Part shown: piece by piece, positions 34,146 to 42,566 of the stretch
Position numbering within the stretch: the first letter of the stretch is position 1
Layout: every line of letters starts with the position of its first letter
Assembly (NCBI RefSeq): GCF_900102545.1
Contig: NZ_FNBN01000005.1
Location: forward strand, 1 to 64,000
Direction of reading: 5' to 3'
Length of the DNA: 64,000 nt
DNA from: Chitinophaga filiformis
GTDB lineage: Bacteria > Bacteroidota > Bacteroidia > Chitinophagales > Chitinophagaceae
Notes under the pieces: model-generated
Told to the model about the DNA's origin: nothing
The model's input: the letters and a program-made list of their open reading frames with translations, nothing else
Database searches by the model: none
Translations under genes and position numbers: made by a program

Positions 34146-35471
34146 TTACTGGAAATTCATCCTTACATCACTGCTATCGTTCTTTTGTATAATGTTGATG
34201 TTCTTATTCTCAAAATAATCAGGCATAGTGGCGCCTTCTTTCAGGTATACCGGCTGATAATTGAGATTGTTGAACACTTTTTTCGAAGGATCGTTCAGGC
34301 TACCGTTGAAGTAAACCCCTTTATCGCTCAGCTGTTTTACGAAATACCAGGTCAGCTCAAATCCTTTGAACGCCATATCTGACGGGCGGGATTTGTAGAT
34401 GCGCTTGAAATAATCCGTGATATAATGGCTGTAAGCGTTGGTCTTATCGTTGAAGTAGGGAGAGGTGTAGTAGATCTGCATATCCTTGAATTCAGGTTCT
34501 TTGAATTTCATGATATCCCAGGTAGGCATACCATAAACCTGGATAGGATAAGTGGCGGTCTGTACGCTCAGTTTACGCAGGATAGCTTTTGCATTGGCCT
34601 CATCCATGGCAGTAATGATACAGAGGTTAGGTCTGTCTGTGAGCAGTACCTGAGACAGTTCTGCATCGGTCATAGCATCACTCCAGATCACTTCACGGAT
34701 ACGTGATTTCTTTGGATTCTGCATTTTTTCGTAGTCGGCCTTGAAATCGGCAGCGATGCGTTTTTCAAAGGCGCTGTTACGGTGGAACAGCAGGATATTC
34801 TTAGTAGCGAATGTTTCCTGCAGATAACGATGCAGGGCTTCTCCATGCGTCCGGAGCATGCTGTTGGTGATCAGCAGGAAAGGATTAGCCGTGATACCGC
34901 CATCATTGGGATAAGTGGCAGATACCAGGTTGATTTCTTTTTGCCGGGCTACATTACTGAGTTCCTGTATCTCGGGAGAGCTAACCGCAGCGATGATCAG
35001 GTCCAGGCTATCCAGTGATTTATTCCTTGTAAGATTGTTGATACTGTTTCCCCGGGATTTACTGTCGTATACGTAAACATTGAGCTTTACACCTTGCTGT
35101 TGCAGGCTGTCAAGCGCCAGCTGAGCGCCTTCGTAAAAATCAAGGCCTGGCAATACATAACGGGGCAGTGTGCGACCGGAAATTTCTGTACCATTGGTAA
35201 AAACGGAGTCAAGATAGAGAGGGGCAAAGAGCGCAATGTTGTAAGCGCCTTTTTTCACTTCACGGGCAAATGCCGGTACGTTGAAAGGGGCTGCTTTTAC
35301 ATCATTCTTTTTCTCTTCGTTTTTCTTTTCTTCCTCTTTAGGTTTTGTGACAGTTGTTGGCGGAGCAGTGGGGGTGCTGCTGCTACTGCTTTTGAACAGC
35401 GAACAGGCAGACAGCAGAATGGTCAGTGCGTAGGCCGTGACCATCAGACTGCATATTTTGGATTTACTCAT
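34146..35471 (-). CDS. Periplasmic-binding-protein (PBP1 fold) lipoprotein
   Basis: A 441-residue lipoprotein. The lipobox is LLSAC (Cys 23), followed by a long low-complexity linker (poly-Ser, then PPTTVTKPKEEEKK). From residue 75 on it has the type 1 periplasmic-binding fold of branched-chain amino-acid receptors: YNIALFAPLYLDS, DFYEGAQLALDSL, LIIAAVSSPEIQELS, and later NLCIITAMDEANAKAILRKL and FKGFELTWYFVKQL. No permease or ATPase is adjacent, so it may be a stand-alone receptor or envelope protein rather than an ABC component; LpoA-like cell-wall regulators share this fold. It is transcribed alone. Confidence 0.8.
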   Translation of the reverse strand: MSKSKICSLMVTAYALTILLSACSLFKSSSSSTPTAPPTTVTKPKEEEKKNEEKKNDVKAAPFNVPAFAREVKKGAYNIALFAPLYLDSVFTNGTEISGRTLPRYVLPGLDFYEGAQLALDSLQQQGVKLNVYVYDSKSRGNSINNLTRNKSLDSLDLIIAAVSSPEIQELSNVARQKEINLVSATYPNDGGITANPFLLITNSMLRTHGEALHRYLQETFATKNILLFHRNSAFEKRIAADFKADYEKMQNPKKSRIREVIWSDAMTDAELSQVLLTDRPNLCIITAMDEANAKAILRKLSVQTATYPIQVYGMPTWDIMKFKEPEFKDMQIYYTSPYFNDKTNAYSHYITDYFKRIYKSRPSDMAFKGFELTWYFVKQLSDKGVYFNGSLNDPSKKVFNNLNYQPVYLKEGATMPDYFENKNINIIQKNDSSDVRMNFQ

Positions 35472-35513
35472 AGCGATGATTAATTACAAAAATCGTTCCC
35501 AGGCGCTGAACAA

Positions 35514-35567
35514 GAAACGCTTAACACTGAGGGTACAATGTATAAAGTACTCAGTGTTAAGCGTTTC
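35514..35567. terminator. Long perfect hairpin between lipoprotein and guaA genes
   Basis: 18-bp perfect arms GAAACGCTTAACACTGAG (35514-35531) and CTCAGTGTTAAGCGTTTC (35550-35567) enclose an 18-nt loop. It is positioned 19 bp past the guaA stop. A second hairpin with the same AAACGCTTAAC arm lies at 55634-55680. Confidence 0.7.
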
Positions 35568-35585
35568 TACTCATAGCTCAGAGAA

Positions 35586-37124
35586 TTATTCCCATTCGAT
35601 AGTAGCCGGTGGTTTGGAGCTGATATCGTATACCACACGATTAATACCTTTCACTTTATTGATAATATCATTCGACATCTTAGCCAGGAACTCGTACGGC
35701 AGGTGTGCCCAGTCGGCGGTCATACCGTCAACAGAAGTTACTGCACGGAGGGCTACGGTGAATTCATAGGTTCTTTCATCGCCCATTACCCCTACGCTCT
35801 GTACCGGCAACAGGATGGTACCTGCCTGCCATACTTTATCATATAGCTCTGCTTCACGGAGTCCGTCGATGTATACGGCGTCTGCTTCCTGCAGCATAGC
35901 TACTTTCTCAGGAGTGATCTCACCCAGGATACGGATAGCCAGACCCGGACCAGGGAAAGGATGACGGCCCAGGAAGATTTCGCTGATGCCTATTTCACGA
36001 CCTACACGTCTTACTTCGTCTTTAAAGAGGAAACGCAGTGGCTCTACCAGTCCCATGTTCATCTTTTCAGGCAGACCACCTACGTTGTGATGGGATTTGA
36101 TGGTAACAGAAGGACCATTTACAGAAACGGATTCTATCACATCGGGATAAATCGTACCCTGACCGAGGAAGGAGATATCTTTCAGCTGGGTTGCTTCCTG
36201 CTGGAATACTTCGATAAAGAGACGGCCAATGATCTTACGTTTTTTCTCAGGATCGGTTACGCCTTTCAGTTCTCCGTAGAAGAGATCTTTTGCGTTCACG
36301 CCCTTTACGTTCAGACCCATGTGTTTATAGGAATCCAGTACGGTCTCGAATTCGTTCTTACGGAGCAGGCCGTTATCCACGAATACGCAATACAGGTTAC
36401 TTCCTATTGCTTTGTGTATCAGTTCGGCTGCCACGGTAGAATCTACGCCACCGCTGAGGGCCATTACTACTTTTTTGTTGCCTACCTGTGCTTTGATCTT
36501 TTCGACAGTTTCCTGAACGAATGCTGCCGGTGTCCAGTCCTGTTTACATCCGCAGATGTTTACCAGGAAGTTGCGGAGCAGTTGTTTACCTTCCAGGGAG
36601 TGGGTCACTTCCGGATGGAACTGCAGACCCAGGATAGGATGTTTGGCTGCGGTTTCTGATTTGAAGGCCGCTACCGGGATGTTGTCAGTATGGGCGATGA
36701 TCTCAAATCCTTCGGGCATACGTACGATGGTATCTGAGTGGCTCATCCATACCTGGCTGCGGGAAGAGATATCATACAGGAGCTTTTCTTCCTTGTTCTC
36801 ATGCTCCATGAAGGCACGGCCATATTCACGGATGGAACTTTTTGCTACTTCTCCTCCAAATACCTTTGCTGTGAGCTGGGCGCCATAGCAAACACCCAGT
36901 ACAGGAACTTTTGCCGCCATGGCAGCTATGTCAACGGTTGGTGCACCGGCATCGTTCACTGAGAACGGACTACCGGAGAGAATAATGCCTTTTACTGTAT
37001 CATCCCATTGTACCGGCTGGAGACAAGGCTTGATTTCGCAATAAATATTCAACTCCCTGATACTGCGTGCGATCAGCTGCGTATATTGAGAGCCAAAGTC
37101 TAGTATAAGTATCTTTTCTGTCAT
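35586..37124 (-). CDS. guaA: GMP synthase (glutamine-hydrolysing)
   Basis: Converts XMP to GMP using glutamine and ATP, the last step of guanine nucleotide synthesis. The N-terminal class I glutamine amidotransferase has the nucleophile in VLGVCYGAQL (about residue 77) and the triad in FHPEVTHS. The ATP pyrophosphatase loop is ALSGGVDSTVAAE (about 216-228). The C-terminal dimerisation domain includes FLGRHPFPGPGLAIRILGE and ends PPATIEWE, the conserved end of the family. At 512 residues it is full length. It has a clear promoter at 37132-37161 with a very short leader, and is transcribed alone. Confidence 0.98.
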   Translation of the reverse strand: MTEKILILDFGSQYTQLIARSIRELNIYCEIKPCLQPVQWDDTVKGIILSGSPFSVNDAGAPTVDIAAMAAKVPVLGVCYGAQLTAKVFGGEVAKSSIREYGRAFMEHENKEEKLLYDISSRSQVWMSHSDTIVRMPEGFEIIAHTDNIPVAAFKSETAAKHPILGLQFHPEVTHSLEGKQLLRNFLVNICGCKQDWTPAAFVQETVEKIKAQVGNKKVVMALSGGVDSTVAAELIHKAIGSNLYCVFVDNGLLRKNEFETVLDSYKHMGLNVKGVNAKDLFYGELKGVTDPEKKRKIIGRLFIEVFQQEATQLKDISFLGQGTIYPDVIESVSVNGPSVTIKSHHNVGGLPEKMNMGLVEPLRFLFKDEVRRVGREIGISEIFLGRHPFPGPGLAIRILGEITPEKVAMLQEADAVYIDGLREAELYDKVWQAGTILLPVQSVGVMGDERTYEFTVALRAVTSVDGMTADWAHLPYEFLAKMSNDIINKVKGINRVVYDISSKPPATIEWE

Positions 37125-37131
37125 GGTGGTG

Positions 37132-37161
37132 CAAAGATAAAGGCCAAATATGAAATCCCAA
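37132..37161 (-). promoter_or_regulatory. Promoter of guaA
   Basis: On the minus strand, TTG (37161-37159), a 19-bp spacer, then TATCTTTG (37139-37132). Both elements match the Bacteroidota consensus, and the -7 box ends 7 bp before the ATG, implying a leaderless or nearly leaderless mRNA. Confidence 0.8.
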
Positions 37162-37257
37162 GTTTGAAAATGGGAATAGTCTGTAGATGATTGTTCTTAT
37201 ATTCGTAACATACATGTATATAAATCGCCATTTTACAACCCAAACAACTTTACCCTT

Positions 37258-37974
37258 ATGAAGAAAATCATTTGTATTTCTGCTCTTACTCTATTGATTG
37301 CTGCCCAATACAGTTGCGACGGCCAGCGTGTTAACGGCAGTGGTAACATGACCACGGAAACCCGTACAGTGGGAGATTATGAGAAAGTAGTGCTGAAAGG
37401 CTCCATGGATATAGAATTTACCCAGGGACCCGCCCAGCCGGCAGTGATCGAAGCGGAAGACAATATTATGCAGTATGTACGTCTGGAAGTGCATGGAAGT
37501 GAGCTGGTAGTAGACCTGAAAGACCATATTTCAGTAAAGACACACAAAGGGATCAAGATAAAACTGACTGCTCCCGATGTAAATTACCTGGCACTCGCCG
37601 GTTCCGGTAACATACACATTACCAATACCCTACAGAATAATGACGGGATACGTTTGAAACTGTCTGGCTCCGGCAATATTGACGGAGCAGTGAACAGTCC
37701 GGATGTAGAAGCTTCCTCAGCTGGCTCCGGTAATATCAGCCTGAGTGGCGAAACCAAAGACCTGGAAATCAGCCTGGCAGGTAGTGGTAACTTCCTGGGT
37801 GGCGACCTGCATTCCGAAAATGCCGAGATAAGCATTGCAGGTAGTGGTAATGTAGATGTACATGCCAGTGTGAAGCTGGAAGCGAAGATCGCTGGCTCCG
37901 GTGATGTGAGATATAAAGGTACGCCGTCTGTGGTGTCCAAGATCGCCGGTTCAGGATCCGTGCGTAAGAGTTAA
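37258..37974 (+). CDS. Head-GIN-domain (DUF2807) lipoprotein
   Basis: A 238-residue exported protein, with signal peptide and a possible lipobox (QYSC, Cys 19). The rest is a right-handed beta-helix-like DUF2807/head-GIN auto-transporter-adhesin domain. It carries repeated (A/S)GSGN motifs about every 20 residues (LAGSGNIHI, LSGSGNIDG, SAGSGNISL, LAGSGNFLG, IAGSGNVDV), each at a predicted turn. The family is common in Bacteroidota envelopes and its function is unproven. It lies divergent from guaA and 68 bp before the methyltransferase gene. Confidence 0.9.
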   Translation: MKKIICISALTLLIAAQYSCDGQRVNGSGNMTTETRTVGDYEKVVLKGSMDIEFTQGPAQPAVIEAEDNIMQYVRLEVHGSELVVDLKDHISVKTHKGIKIKLTAPDVNYLALAGSGNIHITNTLQNNDGIRLKLSGSGNIDGAVNSPDVEASSAGSGNISLSGETKDLEISLAGSGNFLGGDLHSENAEISIAGSGNVDVHASVKLEAKIAGSGDVRYKGTPSVVSKIAGSGSVRKS

Positions 37975-38042
37975 GATCCCCGAACGCTCCATTCAATCAT
38001 TCAGGATACGCTTAAGATACGTAAACAGATACCAGGTAATTT

Positions 38043-38711
38043 ATGGGAAAGTCAGTAATGACTGCCAGCGAGATAGCCGGTCAGCTACGCCAGCCGGAAG
38101 GTGAAGATGGAATAAGGGTGAGCGCGGCGATGAATAAGTCGAATGCAGCCCTTTATAAAATGGTGGTGGACCTTCTGGGGATAAAGCCCCGCGACAGGAT
38201 ACTGGAGATTGGTTTCGGAAACGGGTATTTCATTCCTACCCTTTTTGAAAGAGAAACCTCGATCCGGTACACCGGTCTCGATATGTCTGAGACCATGGTT
38301 GCGGAAGCTACCCGGGAGAACCAGGCCCGCATTTCAGACAGCAGCGTGGAACTGCACCTGGGCAGAACGGAAGAAATGCCTTTTGCCGCAGGAGCCTTCA
38401 CAAAGGTGTTTGCGGTGAATGTGCTGTATTTCTGGGATCAACCCACCCTGGCCCTTAATGCAATACACCGTGTATTGGATACCGGTGGAGAGCTGGTACT
38501 GGCTATCCGTTCCCGGGAAACCATGCAGCAATTGCCTTTCAGCGCCCATAATTTTATCCTGTACAGTGCAGACGAGGCCAAAGCGCTGCTGGAAGCAAAT
38601 GGATTCAGGGTAAGTGAGGTGAGGACTGCGATGGAGGCACCCAGAATGTCAACTGACGGCAGTACGATGGTGGAGTTAGAGAACATTTGTTTACATGGAA
38701 TAAAATTTTAA
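38043..38711 (+). CDS. Class I SAM-dependent methyltransferase
   Basis: A 222-residue methyltransferase of the Methyltransf_11/25 type. Motif I is RILEIGFGNGYFIPTL (about 56-71), motif II YTGLDMSETMV, a GRTEEMPF post-motif II, then AGAFTKVFAVNVLYFW (motif III) and LDTGGELVLAIRS. The substrate is unknown; the early helix (ALYKMVVDLLGI) resembles UbiE-like and small-molecule enzymes. It is followed by 829 bp without genes. Confidence 0.88.
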   Translation: MGKSVMTASEIAGQLRQPEGEDGIRVSAAMNKSNAALYKMVVDLLGIKPRDRILEIGFGNGYFIPTLFERETSIRYTGLDMSETMVAEATRENQARISDSSVELHLGRTEEMPFAAGAFTKVFAVNVLYFWDQPTLALNAIHRVLDTGGELVLAIRSRETMQQLPFSAHNFILYSADEAKALLEANGFRVSEVRTAMEAPRMSTDGSTMVELENICLHGIKF

Positions 38712-38717
38712 GTTCTC

Positions 38718-38832
38718 TTTAACAGTTATGTTATTGTACAAAGCAGCATCTTTGTACCTGTTAAACAACTCATTAAGTCCTTTGGCCACGGTACTGCTGT
38801 AAACAAATGCAGAGGATATGGCAGTACCTGGC
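38718..38832 (+). ncRNA. Candidate structured RNA with two nested hairpins
   Basis: Hairpin one has outer arms TTTAACAG / CTGTTAAA (38718-38725, 38758-38765) and inner arms GTACAAAG / CTTTGTAC (38736-38743, 38750-38757), with a 6-nt loop and a 10-nt bulge. Hairpin two pairs GCCA-c-GGTACTGC (38785-38797) with GCAGTACCTGGC (38821-38832). Both lie upstream of the terminator at 38916. The transcript could be a separate small RNA or the long 3' end of the methyltransferase mRNA. Confidence 0.35.
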
Positions 38833-38915
38833 TAAGGCACAAGATGAGAGCTGATGATGAGAACCATACTACTGTCAATGTCAGGTTATCGCCTCATGTT
38901 ACAGTTAAAAGATAT

Positions 38916-38958
38916 AACGCCTGCGGGAAAGGAAGCACTTTCTCGCAGGCGTTCCTTT
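38916..38958 (+). terminator. Intrinsic terminator about 205 bp after methyltransferase gene
   Basis: Arms AACGCCTGCG (38916-38925) and CGCAGGCGTT (38944-38953), extended by GAAAG/CTTTC, with CCTTTT downstream. It is too far from the methyltransferase stop to be typical, which is why a separate RNA is considered. Confidence 0.8.
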
Positions 38959-39021
38959 TGGAAATGTGCTTAGGTATGAATCCGGGAAAAACAGGGGGGG
39001 CGGGCAAATTGAATTTTCGGG

Positions 39022-39377
39022 GGTGCAACCAGGCAAACAAAACGATATTATCCGCATCGATCGGCTCCGTAGGTGCCGTATTGTTTGTAGCGCGGGTGCA
39101 ACCCCGGGACGGTGCAACCAGGCAAACAAAACGATATTATCCGCATCGATCGGCTCCGTAGGTGCCGTGTTGTTTATAGCGCGGGTGCAACTCCGGGACG
39201 GTGCAACCAGGAAACAAAACGATATTATCCGCATCGATCGGCTCCGTAGGTGCCGTATTGTTTGTAGCGCGGGGTGCAACCCCGGGACGGTGCAACCAGG
39301 CAAACAAAACGATATTATCCGCGTTGATCGGCTCCGTAAGTGCCGTGATGTTTATAGCGCGGGGTGCAACCCCGGGT
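39022..39377 (+). repeat. 89-bp tandem repeat, four copies, REP-related
   Basis: Units start GGTGCAACC at 39022, 39111, 39200 and 39289. Each contains AACAAAACGATATTATCCGC, a CGGCTCCGTAGGTGCCG palindrome, and TTGTTTGTAGCGCG followed by GTGCAACCCCGGGAC. In reverse complement the layout matches the REP-like element at 22173 and 33932, so these are one family in the other orientation. Units 1-3 are nearly identical. Confidence 0.88.
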
Positions 39378-39540
39378 GATATGGCGCAACCCGGGAAACA
39401 AACCGGAACCCGGCATTCCCCCGATATTTGAACAAGCGTTTACAAACGACCCTGATTCATATAACAAAAAAATATCTTTTGCCTAATATTGTTTTTCGTA
39501 AGTTTACGGCTTCAATATTGTTCAACCTCCTATTCCTTTT

Positions 39541-40467
39541 ATGATTGAACGACCTAAGATCCTGGTTGTATACTATACGCAAACGGGACAACTGAAAAGA
39601 ATTATCGATACAGTGCTTGGCCCTTTACAGGATAAAGCAACCATTGTATATGAAGAATTGAAACCACTGCAACCATTTGAGTTCCCATGGAAAAAGCAGG
39701 TTTTTTATGATACAATGCCGGAAACGGTATTAGGACGCCCGAGAGGTATTCAACCGCTGAAGGTAAACCCGGATGAGCATTTCGATCTCGTAATCCTGGC
39801 TTACCAACCCTGGTTCCTGTCGCCATCCCAACCTACGGCAGCATTTTTGCAGAGTGAAATAGCAGGCCGTCTGCTGAAAGACAAACCTGTTATTACATTG
39901 ATGGGATGCCGCAATATGTGGCTGAATGCACAGGAAAGAGTGAAGGAATATCTGCAGAAAGCAGGAGCGCGTCTGGTAGGCAACATTGTGCTGAAAGATA
40001 CATCTCCGAACCTCGTGGCACTGATCACGGTATTGAGATGGCAGTTCAAAGGAAAGAAAGAAGCAACAGCCCTGTTACCACCAGCAGGTGTACAGGAGAA
40101 GGATATAGTTGAATCAGTACGTTTCGCGGAACCAATAGGTAAAGCGCTGGAAACCAGGCAGTGGGAAACATTGCAACCACAGCTGCTTGAAATGGGCGCC
40201 ATTGACCTGTTGCCCAACCTGATCCTGTTGGAAGACAGAGGTATCAGGGCCTTCCGCTACTGGTCGAAATTTATCAGCGCTAAAGGAGGTCCGGGAGCAC
40301 CGGAACGCCAGGGAAGAGTAACGATGTACAGAGGATTGTTACTGATCGGTATTTTTGTATTATCGCCCCTAGCCAAAATAACATCTGTTTTAAAGCTGGC
40401 GTTAAATAAGAAACAGCTCCAGGAGGACGTAGCGTACTATAAAGGCATTCATCTGCGCCAGGCTTAG
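39541..40467 (+). CDS. darA: Dialkylresorcinol-pathway enzyme DarA
   Basis: A 308-residue protein of the DarA family (dialkylresorcinol condensing enzyme/aromatase), found in flexirubin and dialkylresorcinol clusters. The N-terminus ILVVYYTQTGQLKRI has a flavodoxin-like phosphate-binding turn (TQTGQ). The central LVILAYQPWFLSPSQPTAAFLQS and PVITLMGCRNMWLNAQE blocks are characteristic of the family, and a hydrophobic C-terminal segment (GLLLIGIFVLSPLAKI) may attach it to the membrane. Known biology: the partner DarB makes the cyclohexanedione and DarA oxidises it to the aromatic ring. darB follows on the same strand after 355 bp. Confidence 0.85.
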   Translation: MIERPKILVVYYTQTGQLKRIIDTVLGPLQDKATIVYEELKPLQPFEFPWKKQVFYDTMPETVLGRPRGIQPLKVNPDEHFDLVILAYQPWFLSPSQPTAAFLQSEIAGRLLKDKPVITLMGCRNMWLNAQERVKEYLQKAGARLVGNIVLKDTSPNLVALITVLRWQFKGKKEATALLPPAGVQEKDIVESVRFAEPIGKALETRQWETLQPQLLEMGAIDLLPNLILLEDRGIRAFRYWSKFISAKGGPGAPERQGRVTMYRGLLLIGIFVLSPLAKITSVLKLALNKKQLQEDVAYYKGIHLRQA

Positions 40468-40822
40468 CCGCCGGTCATGTAATACTTAATGTGTAATTAT
40501 TATCGGGGACAACATGTAAACGACTGTTTTACGGTAATATCCGTAGAGTATTCTATATTTACAGGCGTTTGTGTGTTTAAAAGGATTGAAGAGGGGCAAA
40601 TCGGACATTTCATGTAACGAATGCAAACAGGGGAGAGTTGCCTGGATCAGTAAGATTGGAAGCCAGCCAGACATTCATAAAACTAACGTTATCACACGTA
40701 AACAGGGAGGTGACCTGTCTGAAGGAAAGCCGTGAGTCGCACTGAGAGTACACCATTGTAAATCAATAGCCAGTCTTTAAAGGAGGATAGGCATCAACTA
40801 AAAAAACAGGAATCTATTTCAA
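40468..40822. other. 355-bp gene-free leader before darB
   Basis: No protein gene. It includes a small hairpin ACAGG-N7-CCTGT at 40702-40718 and a purine-rich AAAGGAGGA near 40778 that is about 40 nt from the darB ATG, too far to act as its ribosome-binding site. CCATTGTAAATCAAT at 40752-40766 also occurs before the second SusC gene (about 7462-7476). No known riboswitch consensus was recognised. Confidence 0.4.
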
Positions 40823-41959
40823 ATGAAGGAAGTTTATATTACAAGGCTATCTAAATTTTTGCCAAATGAGCCTGTAGGGAATGATGAAATGGAAAGCATT
40901 TTGGGGATGGTAGATGGAAAACCTTCCCGTGCCCGACTGAGAATTCTGGGGAATAACAAGATCAAAACACGTTATTATTCGCTGGATAAAGAAGGAAGAT
41001 CGACTCATTCGAACGCTGAAATGACAGCCGCGGCTGTAAACAATCTGTTTGATGATAAATTCCCTATCAGCAAAATGCAACTGCTGGCTTGTGGTACCAC
41101 CTCGCCAGATCAGCTGCTGCCTAACCATGCCGCTATGGTACATGGCCTGCTGAAATGCCAGCCGGTAGAATTGATAGCAGCCACAGGCGCCTGTGCCGCA
41201 GGTATGCAGGCTTTCAAATATGCCTGGATGTCTATTAAATGTGGTAATACCAGCAATGCGGTAAGTACCGGCTCCGAGAAATTCTCCAGCTGGATGCTGG
41301 CAGAGAAGTTCGAGCCTGAAACTGAGAATCTGAAAAATCTGGAAGATAATCCGATCATCGCTTTTGAAAAAGACTTCCTCCGTTGGATGCTCTCCGATGG
41401 CGCCAGTGCAGCTTTGTTCCAGGATAAACCTAATGAAACTGGTCTTTCCCTGCGTGTAGACTGGGTAGAGATAGCCTCTTATGCGCATGAACTGGAAACC
41501 TGTATGTATGCAGGTTCTATCAAGAACGAAGATGGTTCCACCAAAGGCTGGATAGATATGAAACCGGATGAGTGGGCACAGCATAGCGTATTCTCTTTCA
41601 AACAGGATACCCGCCTGCTGGGTAAGAACATTGTTCCGTCCGGCGCAAAAATGTGGAAAGAGCTGGTAGAGCGTTACAATATAGACCTCGATAAACTGGA
41701 TTATTTCCTGCCGCACTTATCTTCTGAGTTCTTCCGTTTTAAAATAGATGAAGAGATCACCCGCCTGGGAGTACCTATTCCGCAGGAAAAATGGTTTACC
41801 AACCTTACCAAAGTAGGTAACGTGGGTACAGCATCTCCTTATTTCATGCTGGAAGAGCTGATGAATAATAACATGCTGAAAAAAGGACAGACTATAGTGA
41901 TGATGGTGCCTGAGAGTGCAAGATTCTCATATGCATATGCACATCTTACTGTGGTGTAG
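40823..41959 (+). CDS. darB: DarB, beta-ketoacyl synthase III-like enzyme
   Basis: A 378-residue KAS III-like ketosynthase of the dialkylresorcinol pathway. The catalytic Cys is C124 in AATGACAAGMQAF, the His lies in FLPHLSSEFF (equivalent to PHQAN), and the Asn in KVGNVGTASPYF. DarB homologues condense a beta-ketoacyl thioester with an enoyl-type acyl chain and close the ring; DarA then aromatises it. In flexirubins this dialkylresorcinol is esterified to an aryl polyene. The gene is followed by a likely terminator at 42041. Confidence 0.92.
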   Translation: MKEVYITRLSKFLPNEPVGNDEMESILGMVDGKPSRARLRILGNNKIKTRYYSLDKEGRSTHSNAEMTAAAVNNLFDDKFPISKMQLLACGTTSPDQLLPNHAAMVHGLLKCQPVELIAATGACAAGMQAFKYAWMSIKCGNTSNAVSTGSEKFSSWMLAEKFEPETENLKNLEDNPIIAFEKDFLRWMLSDGASAALFQDKPNETGLSLRVDWVEIASYAHELETCMYAGSIKNEDGSTKGWIDMKPDEWAQHSVFSFKQDTRLLGKNIVPSGAKMWKELVERYNIDLDKLDYFLPHLSSEFFRFKIDEEITRLGVPIPQEKWFTNLTKVGNVGTASPYFMLEELMNNNMLKKGQTIVMMVPESARFSYAYAHLTVV

Positions 41960-42040
41960 GATAATTGTAACAGAAGGCGATTTGTAGCCTGGGGTGCAAT
42001 GGCCGGAGTCTCAGATTCCTGATCCTTAAATAATTAAGAG

Positions 42041-42064
42041 GGGGCGCAAGCTCCTTTCTTTTTT
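42041..42064 (+). terminator. Probable terminator after darB
   Basis: GGGGC-gcaa-GCTCC (one G-U) is followed by TTTCTTTTTT. The stem is short but the T run is strong. It lies about 80 bp after the darB stop. Confidence 0.5.
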
Positions 42065-42105
42065 GGTATATAAATAAATGTAAATTTGGCTCAAACATAA
42101 TACAC

Positions 42106-42504
42106 ATGAAAAAAGAGGAAGTTCCCCAGGATGGTAATAACATGCATGAAGGTACTTTCAAACAGTTGTTTTATGCCACCGACAATGCAGGCCAATACGT
42201 ACCGGTAACCAGCGTAGGCTGGGAGCCAGAGAATGTAGCAATGCAGCAGGCGTGGGAAGAGATCAATGAACGTGTGGAAAAAGCCAGGGCGCAGGTGGTG
42301 GCTGGTGAAGTCAGTCCGATAGTATACTACATGGAGAAGACCATCATGGACCTGCCATTACTGGCCAGTTATGTAGGTAAGTTTCAATGGCAGGTAAAAC
42401 GCCATATGAAGCCAGCCGTATTTAATAAGCTGAGCGACAAAATGTTGTACAAGTATGCGGCAGCATTCAAGATCAGTGTTCAGGAATTGAAAAATATCAA
42501 ATAA
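42106..42504 (+). CDS. Flexirubin-cluster protein of unknown function, 132 aa
   Basis: A cytoplasmic protein with no signal peptide. It has an N-terminal variable part, a Glu-rich helix (AMQQAWEEINERVEKARAQVVAGEVSPIVYYMEKTIMDLPLLASYVGKF), and a basic C-terminal helical part ending in VQELKNIK. PIVYYMEKTIMDLPLLASY and QWQVKRHMKP look conserved and structured; the fold could be a small helical bundle. I recognise no named family. It sits between darB and the BtrH-like gene on the same strand, and proteins of this size recur in flexirubin clusters, so it probably assists that pathway. The exact role is unknown. Confidence 0.75.
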   Translation: MKKEEVPQDGNNMHEGTFKQLFYATDNAGQYVPVTSVGWEPENVAMQQAWEEINERVEKARAQVVAGEVSPIVYYMEKTIMDLPLLASYVGKFQWQVKRHMKPAVFNKLSDKMLYKYAAAFKISVQELKNIK

Positions 42505-42566
42505 ATCAAGCATAAATAGATCCTGCAGGACCCAATCCTGAAGGACATACAATAAATTATATCCAA

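Larger units (their letters stand above)
38712..39540. other. 829-bp gene-free region: hairpins, terminator, 89-bp repeats
   Basis: From left to right: two strong hairpins (38718-38765 and 38785-38832), an intrinsic terminator (38916-38958), a four-copy 89-bp tandem repeat (39022-39377), then the leader of the darA-like gene. Open frames across it translate the repeats and are not genes. Confidence 0.75.

Noticed and set aside
35961..36659. 232-aa ORF antisense to guaA
   Set aside because: Shadow of the guaA coding frame; aromatic-rich low-quality sequence.
38844..39431. ORFs through the 89-bp repeats
   Set aside because: Peptides simply repeat the REP-like unit in different frames; the region is better explained as non-coding.
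40468..40822. Riboswitch upstream of darB
   Set aside because: I compared it by eye with TPP, SAM, cobalamin and cyclic-di-GMP consensus patterns and saw no match; only a small hairpin remains.
40847..41716. 289-aa ORF antisense to darB
   Set aside because: It lies entirely inside darB on the opposite strand, with no family match and no start context.
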